Below are positions 1 through 8,176 of a stretch of 64,000 bases of DNA, in pieces (the first letter of the stretch is position 1; every line of letters begins with the position of its first letter). The notes beneath the pieces were generated by a model, which was not told where the DNA came from, did not search any database, and saw nothing but the letters and a program-made list of their open reading frames with translations. The translations under genes and the position numbers were made by a program. Source of the DNA: Devosia sp. Root436 (GTDB taxonomy: Bacteria > Pseudomonadota > Alphaproteobacteria > Rhizobiales > Devosiaceae); contig NZ_LMEM01000011.1 of NCBI RefSeq assembly GCF_001426345.1, positions 186,001 to 250,000 on the forward strand, read 5' to 3'.

Positions 1-1101
1 GTCGATCGCGCCCCCAGCCAGAGCCGGGTGCTGACCGGCGATGCCGTGGATCTCGGTCGCCTGCCCATCCAGTGGTGCTGGCCGGGCGAGCCGGCGCCGC
101 TCATCACCTGGCCGCTGGTCATCACCTGCGCTCCCGACGACCCCCAGGACATCAATGTCGGCATCTACCGCATGCAGGTGCTCGGGCCCAACCGCGTCAT
201 CATGCGCTGGCTGGCCCATCGCGGCGGGGCGCGGCACCATCGCATGTGGCAGAAGCTCGGGCGCGACATGCCGGTGGCCGTGGCCATCGGCGCTGACCCG
301 GCCACCATTCTCGCCGCGGTCATGCCTTTGCCCGAGGGCATGAGCGAACTGGGCTTTGCCGGCCTGCTGCGCCGCCGCCGCACCGAGGTTGCTACCGGCA
401 AGACTGTGCCGCTGCCGGTGCCGGCCCATGCCGAAATCGTGCTCGAAGGCCATGTCTCGGCAACCGAGACCGCGCCTGAGGGGCCCTATGGCGATCACAC
501 CGGCTACTACAACAGCGTCGAGCCCTTTCCAGTGATGACGCTCAGCGCCATCACCATGCACGACAAGCCCATCTATCTATCGACCTATACCGGGCGACCG
601 CCCGATGAACCGTCGCGCCTGGGCGAGGCAATGACGCCGCTCTTCGCGCCGCTGGCGCGGCGGCAATTCCCCGAAATCATCGATCTCTGGTTGCCGCCCG
701 AGGCCTGTTCCTATCGCGCCATGGTCGTTTCCATCGACAAGCGCTATCCCGGCCAGGCGCGGCGGCTGATGCTGGGCCTGTGGTCCATGCTGCCGCAGTT
801 CAGCTATACCAAGCTCATCATCGTGGTGGATGGCGATATAGATATCCGCAAGTGGGAAGACGTCATGTGGGCGCTGGCGACCCGGTTCGATGCGCCGCGG
901 GACCTGGTCGTCGTGCCCGATACGCCCATCGACTACCTCGATTTCGCCTCGCCCAGCCCGGGCCTGGGCGGCAAGCTGGGGCTTGATGCCACCCACAAGC
1001 TGGGCCCGGAAACCAGCCGTGACTGGGGCCGAGTGCTCGCCATGACGCCTGACGTGACGGCACGGGTCGATGTCATCTGGCACGAGCTGGGCCTGCCATG
1101 A
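1..1101 (+). CDS. ubiD: UbiD family decarboxylase (5' partial)
   Basis: The reading frame is open from the first base, so the start lies left of the window; about 366 residues are present where UbiD proteins usually have about 490. The family decarboxylates aromatic or alpha,beta-unsaturated acids with prenylated FMN, in ubiquinone synthesis or aromatic-acid catabolism. The segment EGPYGDHTGYY, which carries the conserved acidic active-site residues of the family, is at about residues 160-170 of the visible part. It overlaps the downstream ubiX by 4 bases (ATGA), which supports a functional pair because UbiX makes the UbiD cofactor. The substrate cannot be decided from sequence. Confidence 0.9.
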   Translation, partial: VDRAPSQSRVLTGDAVDLGRLPIQWCWPGEPAPLITWPLVITCAPDDPQDINVGIYRMQVLGPNRVIMRWLAHRGGARHHRMWQKLGRDMPVAVAIGADPATILAAVMPLPEGMSELGFAGLLRRRRTEVATGKTVPLPVPAHAEIVLEGHVSATETAPEGPYGDHTGYYNSVEPFPVMTLSAITMHDKPIYLSTYTGRPPDEPSRLGEAMTPLFAPLARRQFPEIIDLWLPPEACSYRAMVVSIDKRYPGQARRLMLGLWSMLPQFSYTKLIIVVDGDIDIRKWEDVMWALATRFDAPRDLVVVPDTPIDYLDFASPSPGLGGKLGLDATHKLGPETSRDWGRVLAMTPDVTARVDVIWHELGLP

Positions 1102-1664
1102 CGCGCATAATCCTTGCCATGACCGGGGCGTCCGGCGCCGCCATCGGGTTGCGGGCTGCCCAGCTTCTGCGGGCGCTGCCCGATGTCGAAATTCACCTTG
1201 TACTATCGCAGGCGGCCGAGCGGACTCTGGCGCATGAAGTGGGGCCCGATGCCGCCACCAGGCTCCGGGCGCTGGCGCATGTGGTTCATCCGATCAACGA
1301 TATCGGGGCGACGATAGCCAGCGGCTCCTTCGGTTCGGCCGGCATGCTGGTCGTGCCCTGCTCGATGCACTCGCTGGCCGCCATTGCCGCCGGCTTGGCC
1401 GACAACCTCATCATTCGCGCGGCCGATGTGCATCTCAAGGAGCGGCGCCGGCTGGTGCTGCTGGCGCGCGAAACGCCGCTGCATCTGGGTCATCTGCGCA
1501 ATATGGTTGCCGTTACCGAAATGGGCGCCGTGGTCATGCCGCCGGTGCCGGCCTTCTACCATCGTCCCGCCAGCGTCGCCGATATCGTCGACCAGCTCGC
1601 CGCCCGTGCTATAGACCTGCTCGACCTGCCCTATGCCCCGCTGGCGCGGGAATGGCAGGGCTAG
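1098..1664 (+). CDS. ubiX: UbiX flavin prenyltransferase
   Basis: The 188-residue flavoprotein begins with MTRIILAMTGASGAAIG, the typical nucleotide-binding start of UbiX/Pad1. The family joins dimethylallyl phosphate to reduced FMN to give prenylated FMN, the cofactor of UbiD. A conserved serine-rich turn (VVPCSMHSLAAIAAG) follows at about residues 80-95. The length is normal for the family. The start overlaps the ubiD stop, so the two are translationally coupled. Its stop overlaps the stop of the convergent hemN gene by 4 bases. Confidence 0.95.
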   Translation: MTRIILAMTGASGAAIGLRAAQLLRALPDVEIHLVLSQAAERTLAHEVGPDAATRLRALAHVVHPINDIGATIASGSFGSAGMLVVPCSMHSLAAIAAGLADNLIIRAADVHLKERRRLVLLARETPLHLGHLRNMVAVTEMGAVVMPPVPAFYHRPASVADIVDQLAARAIDLLDLPYAPLAREWQG

Positions 1665-3007
1665 ACGGCCAGCGAGTGCCGCGCCGCGCCTTGCGCCAGA
1701 TAGGTGTCGAACTTGGCTGCAATGGCCCGCACGAAGGGCCGTCCGCGCCGGGTCACGCCGAAACACTCCGCATCGGCCATGGTCAAACCATCCTCATCCG
1801 CCGCCGCGATGGCGCGCGCCGTCTCGAACAGCGCCGCGCCCGCCGCACCAAAGCCGGATAGCTCCGGCCGCCTCAGTGCGAAGCGGCACAGCAGGGCCTC
1901 GATGGCAAAGCCATGCAGCCGGTCAGTTGGCGTGAGGGCAAAGCCGCGCGTCGTGGCGCCACCCCCGGCCAGCACCGCCTTCTGGTATTCGCCTGTGGGC
2001 GTGATGTTCTGCACATAGCCCTGCGGCAATTGCCCGATGGCCGAGGCGCCCAGTCCGATCAGCAGGTCAGCGCGGTCATCGGTATAGCCCTGAAAATTGC
2101 GCCGCAGCCTTCCGGTCCGGTCCGCCATAGCGAGGCTGTCGCTTTCCCGCGCGAAATGATCGAAGCCAACAGGATGCAAGCCACAGGAATCGAGCAGGCT
2201 GGCCGCAAGCTGGGACTGCGCAAAGCGCGCGTGAATATCAGGCAAGGCCGCGTCGGGGATCATCTGCTGGTGCTTCTTCATCCATGGCACATGGGCGTAG
2301 CCGAACAGCGCCGTGCGGTCGGGGTTGAGCGACAGCACCTGCCTCGTGGTCGCCTCGATGCTTTCAAGCGTCTGGTAGGGCAGGCCATAGAGCACGTCGA
2401 CATTAACGGAATGCACGCCCCGCGCCCGCACCTGGTCGATAACATGTTGAGTCTGCTCGAAAGTCTGGATGCGGTTGATAGCCTTCTGAACGCGCGGATC
2501 GAAATCCTGCACGCCCACGCTGGCCCGCGTCAGCCCGAAATCGGCCATGGCGTCGAAGCGGTCTTCGCCCAGATCATTGGGGTCGATCTCGATGCTGATC
2601 TCGGCATCGCCAGAGACGGCGAAGCGCTCCGCCAGCCTGGCCTTGAGCGCCGCCATATCAGCCGACGACAGCATGGTGGGCGACCCGCCACCGAGATGGA
2701 TGGCCGTCACCCTGCCGCGCCCGCCGAGCCGTGCCGATACCCAATCGATCTCGGCATAAAGCGCCAGCAGGTATTGCGCGATGGGTTCATAGCGGAGCGT
2801 ATGCTTGGTATGGCAGCCGCAGAACCAGCAGAGCCGGTCGCAATAGGGGACGTGGAGATAAAGCGAAATGGTCGCGTCTTCCGGCACGTCACCCAGCCAG
2901 TGCGCATAGGTTTCGGGCGTGATGCCGGCGTGGAAATGCGGCGCGGTGGGATAGCTGGTATAGCGCGGCACCGGGGCCGAATAGCGCTCGATCAGATCGG
3001 GGTTCAT
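1661..3007 (-). CDS. hemN: Oxygen-independent coproporphyrinogen III oxidase HemN
   Basis: The 448-residue radical-SAM enzyme converts coproporphyrinogen III to protoporphyrinogen IX without oxygen, supplying heme under low oxygen. The N-terminus NPDLIERYSAPVPRYTSYPT is characteristic of HemN. The iron-sulfur binding CxxxCxxC lies at Cys56, Cys60 and Cys63, with a further Cys65, and GGGSPT at about residues 110-115 matches the SAM-binding region. It is the last gene of an operon hemerythrin-nnrU-hemN, each overlapping the next by 4 bases. An FNR-like dyad at 4192-4205 lies upstream of the operon, consistent with anaerobic induction of heme supply for the cbb3 oxidase and nitrite-pathway proteins nearby. 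Confidence 0.95.
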   Translation of the reverse strand: MNPDLIERYSAPVPRYTSYPTAPHFHAGITPETYAHWLGDVPEDATISLYLHVPYCDRLCWFCGCHTKHTLRYEPIAQYLLALYAEIDWVSARLGGRGRVTAIHLGGGSPTMLSSADMAALKARLAERFAVSGDAEISIEIDPNDLGEDRFDAMADFGLTRASVGVQDFDPRVQKAINRIQTFEQTQHVIDQVRARGVHSVNVDVLYGLPYQTLESIEATTRQVLSLNPDRTALFGYAHVPWMKKHQQMIPDAALPDIHARFAQSQLAASLLDSCGLHPVGFDHFARESDSLAMADRTGRLRRNFQGYTDDRADLLIGLGASAIGQLPQGYVQNITPTGEYQKAVLAGGGATTRGFALTPTDRLHGFAIEALLCRFALRRPELSGFGAAGAALFETARAIAAADEDGLTMADAECFGVTRRGRPFVRAIAAKFDTYLAQGAARHSLAV

Positions 3008-3690
3008 GGTGTCGCCATGGCCAGTGGATCGGCCCCGAACAGCACGGCATGCCCGCCCAGCAACAGCCAGGCGGTGAGCGTGGAGCCGATGAGAAGGGCC
3101 ATGACCAGCGCCGCGTCGAAGCGCAACCTCGTCCGGCCCGCCAGAGCTGCAGCGAAGGGCAGGACCGATGTCGTGCGTTCAACTTTTGCCCATTGTGCGC
3201 CCAGCCTTCGGCGCGCGCGCCGATCGGTAATGACCATGCCGAGCAGGGCAAAAGCCAGCAATGCGCCGAACAGCAACAGGCTTCGCAGGTCGCCATTGGG
3301 CACGAGATGGCTGCCGGCCCACAGGGCAAAGCCCCACAGCACCGGATGGCGGGTCACGGTCGTGATGGCGCCCGGCCTGAGATCCGGCTTGCGCAGGGTG
3401 ATCGAGGCCGGATTGGGGCTCACCAGCCCAGCCAGCAGCAGCACCAGCGCGATGGGCGTCAGCACGAGCGGGAACCAGGCCTGCCAGGGCGCCGGGTCCC
3501 AGAGGGGCACGAAATCGAGCTGCAACGCCGCATGGAACAGCCAGGCCAGAGTCAGAAGCGAAACGAGCGAATAGACGACGAGGTAGGCCCGCCGCCCCAT
3601 CGCCGCGACCAGCCGCGCCCGCAGGGCGGGAATGGCGGGCACCATGTGCAGCGCCAAAAACAGAGCCAGCGCGAGGAGGAACTGGGTCAA
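3004..3690 (-). CDS. nnrU: NnrU family membrane protein
   Basis: A 228-residue integral membrane protein with about six hydrophobic segments. The central TRHPVLWGFALWAGSHL matches the conserved RHP..W motif of the NnrU/isoprenylcysteine methyltransferase-like fold. NnrU is known from denitrifying alphaproteobacteria, where it is needed for nitrite and nitric oxide reduction; its biochemical activity is not settled. It is coupled by ATGA overlaps to the hemerythrin gene upstream and hemN downstream. Its position in a cluster with nnrS, nirK and nirV supports the name. Confidence 0.9.
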   Translation of the reverse strand: MTQFLLALALFLALHMVPAIPALRARLVAAMGRRAYLVVYSLVSLLTLAWLFHAALQLDFVPLWDPAPWQAWFPLVLTPIALVLLLAGLVSPNPASITLRKPDLRPGAITTVTRHPVLWGFALWAGSHLVPNGDLRSLLLFGALLAFALLGMVITDRRARRRLGAQWAKVERTTSVLPFAAALAGRTRLRFDAALVMALLIGSTLTAWLLLGGHAVLFGADPLAMATP

Positions 3691-4133
3691 TTGATGCTCT
3701 TTCCTTCCGCATCAGGCTGGAACAACCGAAGCAGTTCGATTTCGCCATGCACATGCCGGCGCATGCCGCCGAAAAAGGACCGCAGCAGATAGCCTACTGC
3801 GTCTGGCGACAGCGTCGAGTGGCCCGCGACGAAGCTCTGCAGCGCCTCGCTCACCTCGCCCGCCGTATCGCTGTCGGAAAGATGCTCCCGCCGCAGCCGC
3901 GCCATGGTCCGATCCAGTTCCGGGCGGCGCGATGCCACGAGAATGCGAAACAGCACATCTTCCTCCAGCTCATGGGTATCCTCGACCAGCGCTTCGAGTG
4001 CATTGGCCGTCGCCAGGCACAGGCGCGCGTCGGGATAGGGCAAGCTGTCGGCAATCGCCTCCAGCGCATCGCAAAGGTCGAGCAGGCTTCGATAATTCTG
4101 CTCCAACTGTCCTGTCCTTCCATGCGGCACCAT
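3687..4133 (-). CDS. Hemerythrin-domain protein
   Basis: A 148-residue helical protein that fits the hemerythrin HHE class: a histidine-acid pair in DTHELEEDVLF (residues 52-62), a later REHL, a histidine in GHSTLS and a C-terminal RHVHGEIELL. Such residues normally bind a di-iron centre that reacts with O2 or NO. It is the first gene of the operon with nnrU and hemN, so a role in NO or oxygen handling, or iron-centre repair, during nitrite respiration is plausible. An FNR/NnrR-like dyad sits 59 bases upstream of its ATG. Ligands were assigned by eye, so the exact metal site is uncertain. Confidence 0.8.
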   Translation of the reverse strand: MVPHGRTGQLEQNYRSLLDLCDALEAIADSLPYPDARLCLATANALEALVEDTHELEEDVLFRILVASRRPELDRTMARLRREHLSDSDTAGEVSEALQSFVAGHSTLSPDAVGYLLRSFFGGMRRHVHGEIELLRLFQPDAEGKSIN

Positions 4134-4191
4134 GATCCAGCCCCCCGCCGCCTGTCATCAGGCCACAATAACAGGACAAAAGCAGCGGCGT

Positions 4192-4205
4192 TTGACCCCG
4201 ATCAA
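4192..4205. promoter_or_regulatory. FNR/NnrR-type dyad upstream of hemerythrin-nnrU-hemN and the globin-like gene
   Basis: The sequence TTGACCCCGATCAA differs by one base from the consensus TTGAT-N4-ATCAA of FNR/FixK/NnrR regulators. It lies between divergent genes, centred 65 bases from the hemerythrin start and 70 from the globin-like start, and could serve both. Confidence 0.7.
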
Positions 4206-4268
4206 CTTCACGGTGGTTTGGCGCGCTAGAGTGTGCCATCCCGGAAGCCAGCCGAGACGTCGCCATCC

Positions 4269-4724
4269 ATGCCCTTTCCACCCTTCGCCCCCTCCGTTTA
4301 TTTCGACGAAGCCGATCTCGCCGCGCTGATCGCCGAGTTCAGCGAGCGGGTGAGGCGCAATCCGGACCTGCGCCCGGCCATGGACCGGCTGGTGGGCAAT
4401 CGCTGGGAAGAGGCAGAAGCGGCGGCCTCATCCTTCCTGCAGGCCACGCTGTTTCTGGAGAGACGCCCCAACGTGGATGGCGACTGGCTGGCCAAATCCA
4501 TCCGCACGCTCGATGGCGCTACGATCGACGGGCTAGCCGATATCCTGCTCGATTGCGCCTTGGTCGTCCTGCCACTGCATAGCGCCGCCGTGGTGGCGGA
4601 AGTCAGCGATGCGTTGGCGCGCCTGCTCAAAGACGTAGTCATCTATGATGGCGTGATGCGCCAGCGGCTCCTGCTCAAGGTCCAGTCGCGGCTGGCCGCC
4701 GGCGCACTGATGAGCGGTATCTAG
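4269..4724 (+). CDS. Degenerate truncated-hemoglobin-like protein (hypothetical)
   Basis: A 151-residue protein from the ATG at 4269; an alternative GTG at 4233 would add 12 residues that look unlike a folded start. The pattern FDEADLAALIAEFSERVRRNPDLRP followed 12 residues later by W-E-E resembles the B to E helices of group III truncated hemoglobins. The histidine expected as proximal heme ligand in the F helix is absent; the only histidine is in LPLHSAAVV near the C-terminus. It may be a heme-free globin-fold relative or an unrelated helical protein. It is divergent from the hemerythrin operon and shares its FNR-like dyad, so it is probably expressed under low oxygen or NO. Its 3' end overlaps ccoS convergently by 4 bases. 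Confidence 0.55.
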   Translation: MPFPPFAPSVYFDEADLAALIAEFSERVRRNPDLRPAMDRLVGNRWEEAEAAASSFLQATLFLERRPNVDGDWLAKSIRTLDGATIDGLADILLDCALVVLPLHSAAVVAEVSDALARLLKDVVIYDGVMRQRLLLKVQSRLAAGALMSGI

Positions 4725-4894
4725 GGCTTGCCCTTCTGCTGGTCGCGGCGCGGCTTGTCATCATCATAGAGAATCCGTTCGGCAGCGCCGTCGAGATCGT
4801 CATATTGCCCATCCCGCAGCGTCCAGAGGAACACAACGAGCCCAATGGCGCCCAGGACAATCGAAATGGGGATCAGGTAGAAAAAGTCGCTCAT
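4721..4894 (-). CDS. ccoS: Cbb3 oxidase maturation protein CcoS (FixS)
   Basis: A 57-residue protein starting MSDFFYLIPISIVLGAIG, with one N-terminal membrane segment (residues 4-24) followed by LWTLRDGQYDDLDGAAERIL. The GQYDDL..A..IL signature is diagnostic of CcoS/FixS, which is needed to put heme and copper into the cbb3 oxidase. A start 19 codons further upstream (4951) would lie inside ccoI, so the ATG at 4894 that overlaps the ccoI stop (ATGA) is preferred. It is the last gene of the cco operon. Confidence 0.93.
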   Translation of the reverse strand: MSDFFYLIPISIVLGAIGLVVFLWTLRDGQYDDLDGAAERILYDDDKPRRDQQKGKP

Positions 4895-7140
4895 GGCCGC
4901 ACCACCGCAGCCTGGTGCAGCGGCCAGCGATAGAAGCGATAACCACCCCAACCGAGCCGCAAGGCATTCAGCACGACGACGATGGACGACAGCGACATGG
5001 CGATGGCGGCAATGAACGGATTGACATAGCCGGCAATGGCGATGGGCAGGGCAATGGCGTTGTAGAGCGCCGAGAGTGCAAAATTCTGCCGCACCAGCCT
5101 GCCGGCATCGCGGGCCACGGCCAGTGCCAGCGGCACGGCCGAAAGATCGTCGTGCAGGAAGACGAAATCGGCGGCGCTGCGCCCCACATCGGCGGCGCCT
5201 GACGGCGCCATGGAAACATGGGCCGCCATCAAAGCAGGGGCGTCGTTGAGCCCGTCGCCCACCATGAGTGTCTTGCGACCCTCTGCCCGCAGGGTGGCGA
5301 TGCGCTCGGCCTTGCCGCCCGGCAGCACGCCGCCGGCTCTGGCCCCGATATGCAGCTCGTCTGCCACCGCCGCGACAGCCGCGCTGGTGTCGCCCGAGAC
5401 GATCTCGACCGATAGTCCGGCTTCGCGCAGGGCAGAGACGGCGCTGCGCGCACCCGCCCGCAGGCCGTCGGCAAAGGTGAAGCGGGCCAGTTCCACGCCA
5501 TTGCGGCTCAGCACGGTGCCAGCGTAGGCCGCATCCGACAAAGCCCAGTCGGCGCGCCCGAGGCGATAGCGGTCACCGTCCAGCAGGGCCTCGACGCCGA
5601 AGCCGGGCAATTCGTTGATGTCAGCAAAGGCCGGCATGGCGCCCGGACCCGCGCCGGCTCTGGTGATTGCCTGCGAATAAGGGTGGCGCGAATGGGCGGC
5701 CAGCGCCGCCGCCTGTGCCAGCACTCCGGGCGCGATATCGCCCAGGTCCAGCAGTTGCGGCGCGCCCAGGGTCAGCGTCCCGGTCTTGTCGAAGACCACG
5801 CTGTCCACCTCGGCCAGCCGTTCCAGCGCCGAGCCGTCCTTGACCATGATGCCGGCATCGAACAGTCGCCGCGCCGCCACGACCTGCACCATGGGCACCG
5901 CGAGCCCCAGCGCGCAGGGGCAGGTGATGATGAGCACGGCAATGGCTACGGTCACGGCATTATGCAGGTCGCCGTTGAACGCCATCCAGAAAAGGAATGC
6001 CGCGAAGGCCGCCAGATGCACCACGGGCGAATAGAGTTCGGCGGCGCGGTCGGCGATGCGGCGATAGCGGTTGCGGCCGCTTTCAGCCACTTCCATCAGC
6101 CGAACCATCTGCGCCAGCGTCGAATCCTGCTCGCCCGCCGCGGCGCGGATGGTGATCGGCCCGGTGAGGTTCAGCACGCCGGCTTCGAGCCTTGTGCCCA
6201 CTTCGGCAGCTACCGGCAGGCTTTCGCCGCTGATCAGGCTCCGGTCCAGGTCGGATGCGCCGGTCAGCACCACGGCATCGACCGGCACGCGTTCGCCAGC
6301 CGCCAGAAGAATGGTCATGCCGGGCACGATCTCCCGCAAAGGCAGGTATTCCGGGGCGCCATTGTCGCCGAGCACCAGCGCGCCGCGCGGCGCAAGGCGG
6401 GCGAGGCCCTTGACCGCGGTGCGAGCGCGTTCGCGCATCACATGATCCAGCGTACGCCCGATCAGCAGGAAGAAGATCAGCGACACGGTCGCGTCGTAGT
6501 AGACCTCGCGCCCCGAATGGATCGTGTCATAGAGACTGAGTGCAAAGGCCAGGGCGATACCGATGGTGATCGGCACATCCATGTTGGTGCGGCCATGACG
6601 GACGGCATTCCAGGCCGAGCGATAGAAGACGCGGCCTGAATAGAGCAGGGCAGGCAGGGTCAATCCGGCGCAGATCCAGTGCAGGATATCGCGCGCCGCG
6701 CCATCGGCGCCCGACCAGACCGAGCCGGACAGCATCATGATATTCATCGAGGCAAAGGCGGCCACGGCCAATGCCCGGATCAAGCCTGGCAGGGTGCGAT
6801 CTTTCTGGCTGTCCTCGGTCTCGTAGAGATGGGGCTCATAGCCCAACCCGACCAGCGCCTCGACCATGGCCGGCGGCGTTCCGCCGTCGGGCCAGCGAAT
6901 GGCGACCCGCTTGGTGGACAGGTTCACCCGCGCCGAGCTCACGCCTTCGAGGGCATTCAGCGCCTTTTCGATCGTCTGGATGCAGCCGCCGCAATGCACT
7001 GATGGTACTGACAGGTCGGTCTGGCGCATGCCCTGGCCGATATCGCGGCTGGCCAGGCGGATTTCGTCATCCGACGGGCCGCGCCGGATCGGGCCGGCGG
7101 CGGCCTCGATGAATTCCGGCGGGGGCAGGCAGCAACTCAT
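4891..7140 (-). CDS. ccoI: Cbb3-associated copper P1B ATPase CcoI (FixI)
   Basis: A 749-residue P-type ATPase. It begins MSCCLPPPEF, as FixI/CcoI proteins often do, has a heavy-metal-associated domain with Cys50 and Cys53 (HCGGC), about eight membrane segments, the ion-binding CPC in ITCPCALGLAVP, the phosphorylation site DKTGTLT and the hinge GDGLNDAPAL. The family exports Cu(I) to the periplasm for cbb3 assembly. It sits between a DUF2189 gene (3-base gap) and ccoS (4-base overlap) in the cco operon, which favours CcoI over a general copper-detoxifying CopA. Confidence 0.95.
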   Translation of the reverse strand: MSCCLPPPEFIEAAAGPIRRGPSDDEIRLASRDIGQGMRQTDLSVPSVHCGGCIQTIEKALNALEGVSSARVNLSTKRVAIRWPDGGTPPAMVEALVGLGYEPHLYETEDSQKDRTLPGLIRALAVAAFASMNIMMLSGSVWSGADGAARDILHWICAGLTLPALLYSGRVFYRSAWNAVRHGRTNMDVPITIGIALAFALSLYDTIHSGREVYYDATVSLIFFLLIGRTLDHVMRERARTAVKGLARLAPRGALVLGDNGAPEYLPLREIVPGMTILLAAGERVPVDAVVLTGASDLDRSLISGESLPVAAEVGTRLEAGVLNLTGPITIRAAAGEQDSTLAQMVRLMEVAESGRNRYRRIADRAAELYSPVVHLAAFAAFLFWMAFNGDLHNAVTVAIAVLIITCPCALGLAVPMVQVVAARRLFDAGIMVKDGSALERLAEVDSVVFDKTGTLTLGAPQLLDLGDIAPGVLAQAAALAAHSRHPYSQAITRAGAGPGAMPAFADINELPGFGVEALLDGDRYRLGRADWALSDAAYAGTVLSRNGVELARFTFADGLRAGARSAVSALREAGLSVEIVSGDTSAAVAAVADELHIGARAGGVLPGGKAERIATLRAEGRKTLMVGDGLNDAPALMAAHVSMAPSGAADVGRSAADFVFLHDDLSAVPLALAVARDAGRLVRQNFALSALYNAIALPIAIAGYVNPFIAAIAMSLSSIVVVLNALRLGWGGYRFYRWPLHQAAVVRP

Positions 7141-7143
7141 GAT

Positions 7144-7941
7144 CTAGTCCCGCACCGCCGCATAGGCATGCCAGGTCGCGTGGCCGAGCAGCGGGAAGAT
7201 GATGATGAGCCCGATCAAGGCCGTCCCGAGGCTGAGCAGCGTCAGCAGCAGGATGATGGCGCCCCAGAGCAGGGCGGCGGGCAGGTTGTTCCATACCAGC
7301 GACATGGACATGGCCATGGCCGAGAATGCGTCGAGCTTCTTGTCGAGCAGCATGGGAATGGAAAAGGCGCTGATGGCGAAGGAGAAGGCGGCAAACAGCC
7401 CGCCAATCGCCGTGCCGGTGACCAGCATGGTCAGGCCGACAGGCGTGGTGAAGAGCATGGCGACGATATTGTCGAAGCCGGGGAAAGGCCGCCAGCCGAA
7501 GAAGAGCGCATAGAGCAGCACGGCGGCGCGCATCCAGACCAGCATCAACGTCAGCAGGATGGCGCCGACAAACAGCAGATGCGTGCCCGCGCCGCGGCCG
7601 GGAAACAGCATGCGCCAGAGCGATACCGGCTCGCCCGCTTCCAGCCGCCGGCTCTTTTCGTAGAGGCCGGTGGCCAGCAGCGGACCGACCACGAGGAACC
7701 CCGACAGGGCGGGGAACAGGATCTGCGCCCAGCCGAAATTGACCATGGCGGCGATGACCAGCAGGGAGAGCAAAGCCACGCCCAGTCCATAGAGCAGGCT
7801 GGGCATGGGCGTGGTCCACAGGTCGCGCCAGCCCAAAGCCAGCCAGCGGAAAGCGACGCTGGCGGGCAGGTGCCGGTTGTGGTCGACCGCCTTGGGCAGG
7901 GGCGCCACATGGGCGGGAATAGGGTGCAGCGTCTTGGCCAT
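7144..7941 (-). CDS. DUF2189 integral membrane protein
   Basis: A 265-residue protein with about six to seven hydrophobic segments and the DUF2189-like features LGWRDLWTTPMPSLLYG near the N-terminus, GPLLATGLYEKSRRLEAGE at about residues 86-104 and FSFAISAFSIPMLLDKK in the middle. The family has no proven function but is common next to cytochrome oxidase genes. Here it occupies the interval between ccoP and ccoI where ccoG and ccoH usually lie, suggesting a role in cbb3 oxidase assembly or stability. That role is inference from position. Confidence 0.8.
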   Translation of the reverse strand: MAKTLHPIPAHVAPLPKAVDHNRHLPASVAFRWLALGWRDLWTTPMPSLLYGLGVALLSLLVIAAMVNFGWAQILFPALSGFLVVGPLLATGLYEKSRRLEAGEPVSLWRMLFPGRGAGTHLLFVGAILLTLMLVWMRAAVLLYALFFGWRPFPGFDNIVAMLFTTPVGLTMLVTGTAIGGLFAAFSFAISAFSIPMLLDKKLDAFSAMAMSMSLVWNNLPAALLWGAIILLLTLLSLGTALIGLIIIFPLLGHATWHAYAAVRD

Positions 7942-7960
7942 GGGCGGTTCCCTTTGTTGA

Positions 7961-8176
7961 TCAGCAGGCCGATTTGGCGGCGCGGTAGGTGCCGTGTTCG
8001 CCTTCGCCCTTGAGATGGGTCACGCAGTCGGGCTGCGAGGAGAAGGCGACATAGACAAGGTGGGCATTGGCGGCCAGCAGGACGCCGACGATCACCAGCG
8101 CGGCGATGACCAGCACGCGGCGCGTACTGCGCCGGCGCCGGTCATCGCTGTCGTGGGTGGCCGCAGATGTGCTCAT
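7961..8176 (-). CDS. Small single-pass membrane protein in cco operon (hypothetical)
   Basis: A 71-residue product from the ATG at 8176, which overlaps the ccoP stop by 4 bases. Residues 1-20 are charged and arginine rich (DDRRRRSTRR), residues 21-45 form one membrane helix, and the outer tail contains two cysteines (PDCVTHLKGEG, KSAC at the very end). It occupies the ccoH position but is too short and lacks recognisable FixH features. The two exported cysteines could bind a metal or form a disulfide, but I do not recognise the family. Confidence 0.65.
   Translation of the reverse strand: MSTSAATHDSDDRRRRSTRRVLVIAALVIVGVLLAANAHLVYVAFSSQPDCVTHLKGEGEHGTYRAAKSAC

Noticed and set aside
1913-3574. 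Plus-strand 553-codon frame opposite hemN and nnrU
   Set aside because: It is antisense to two well-supported genes; a GC-rich shadow frame.
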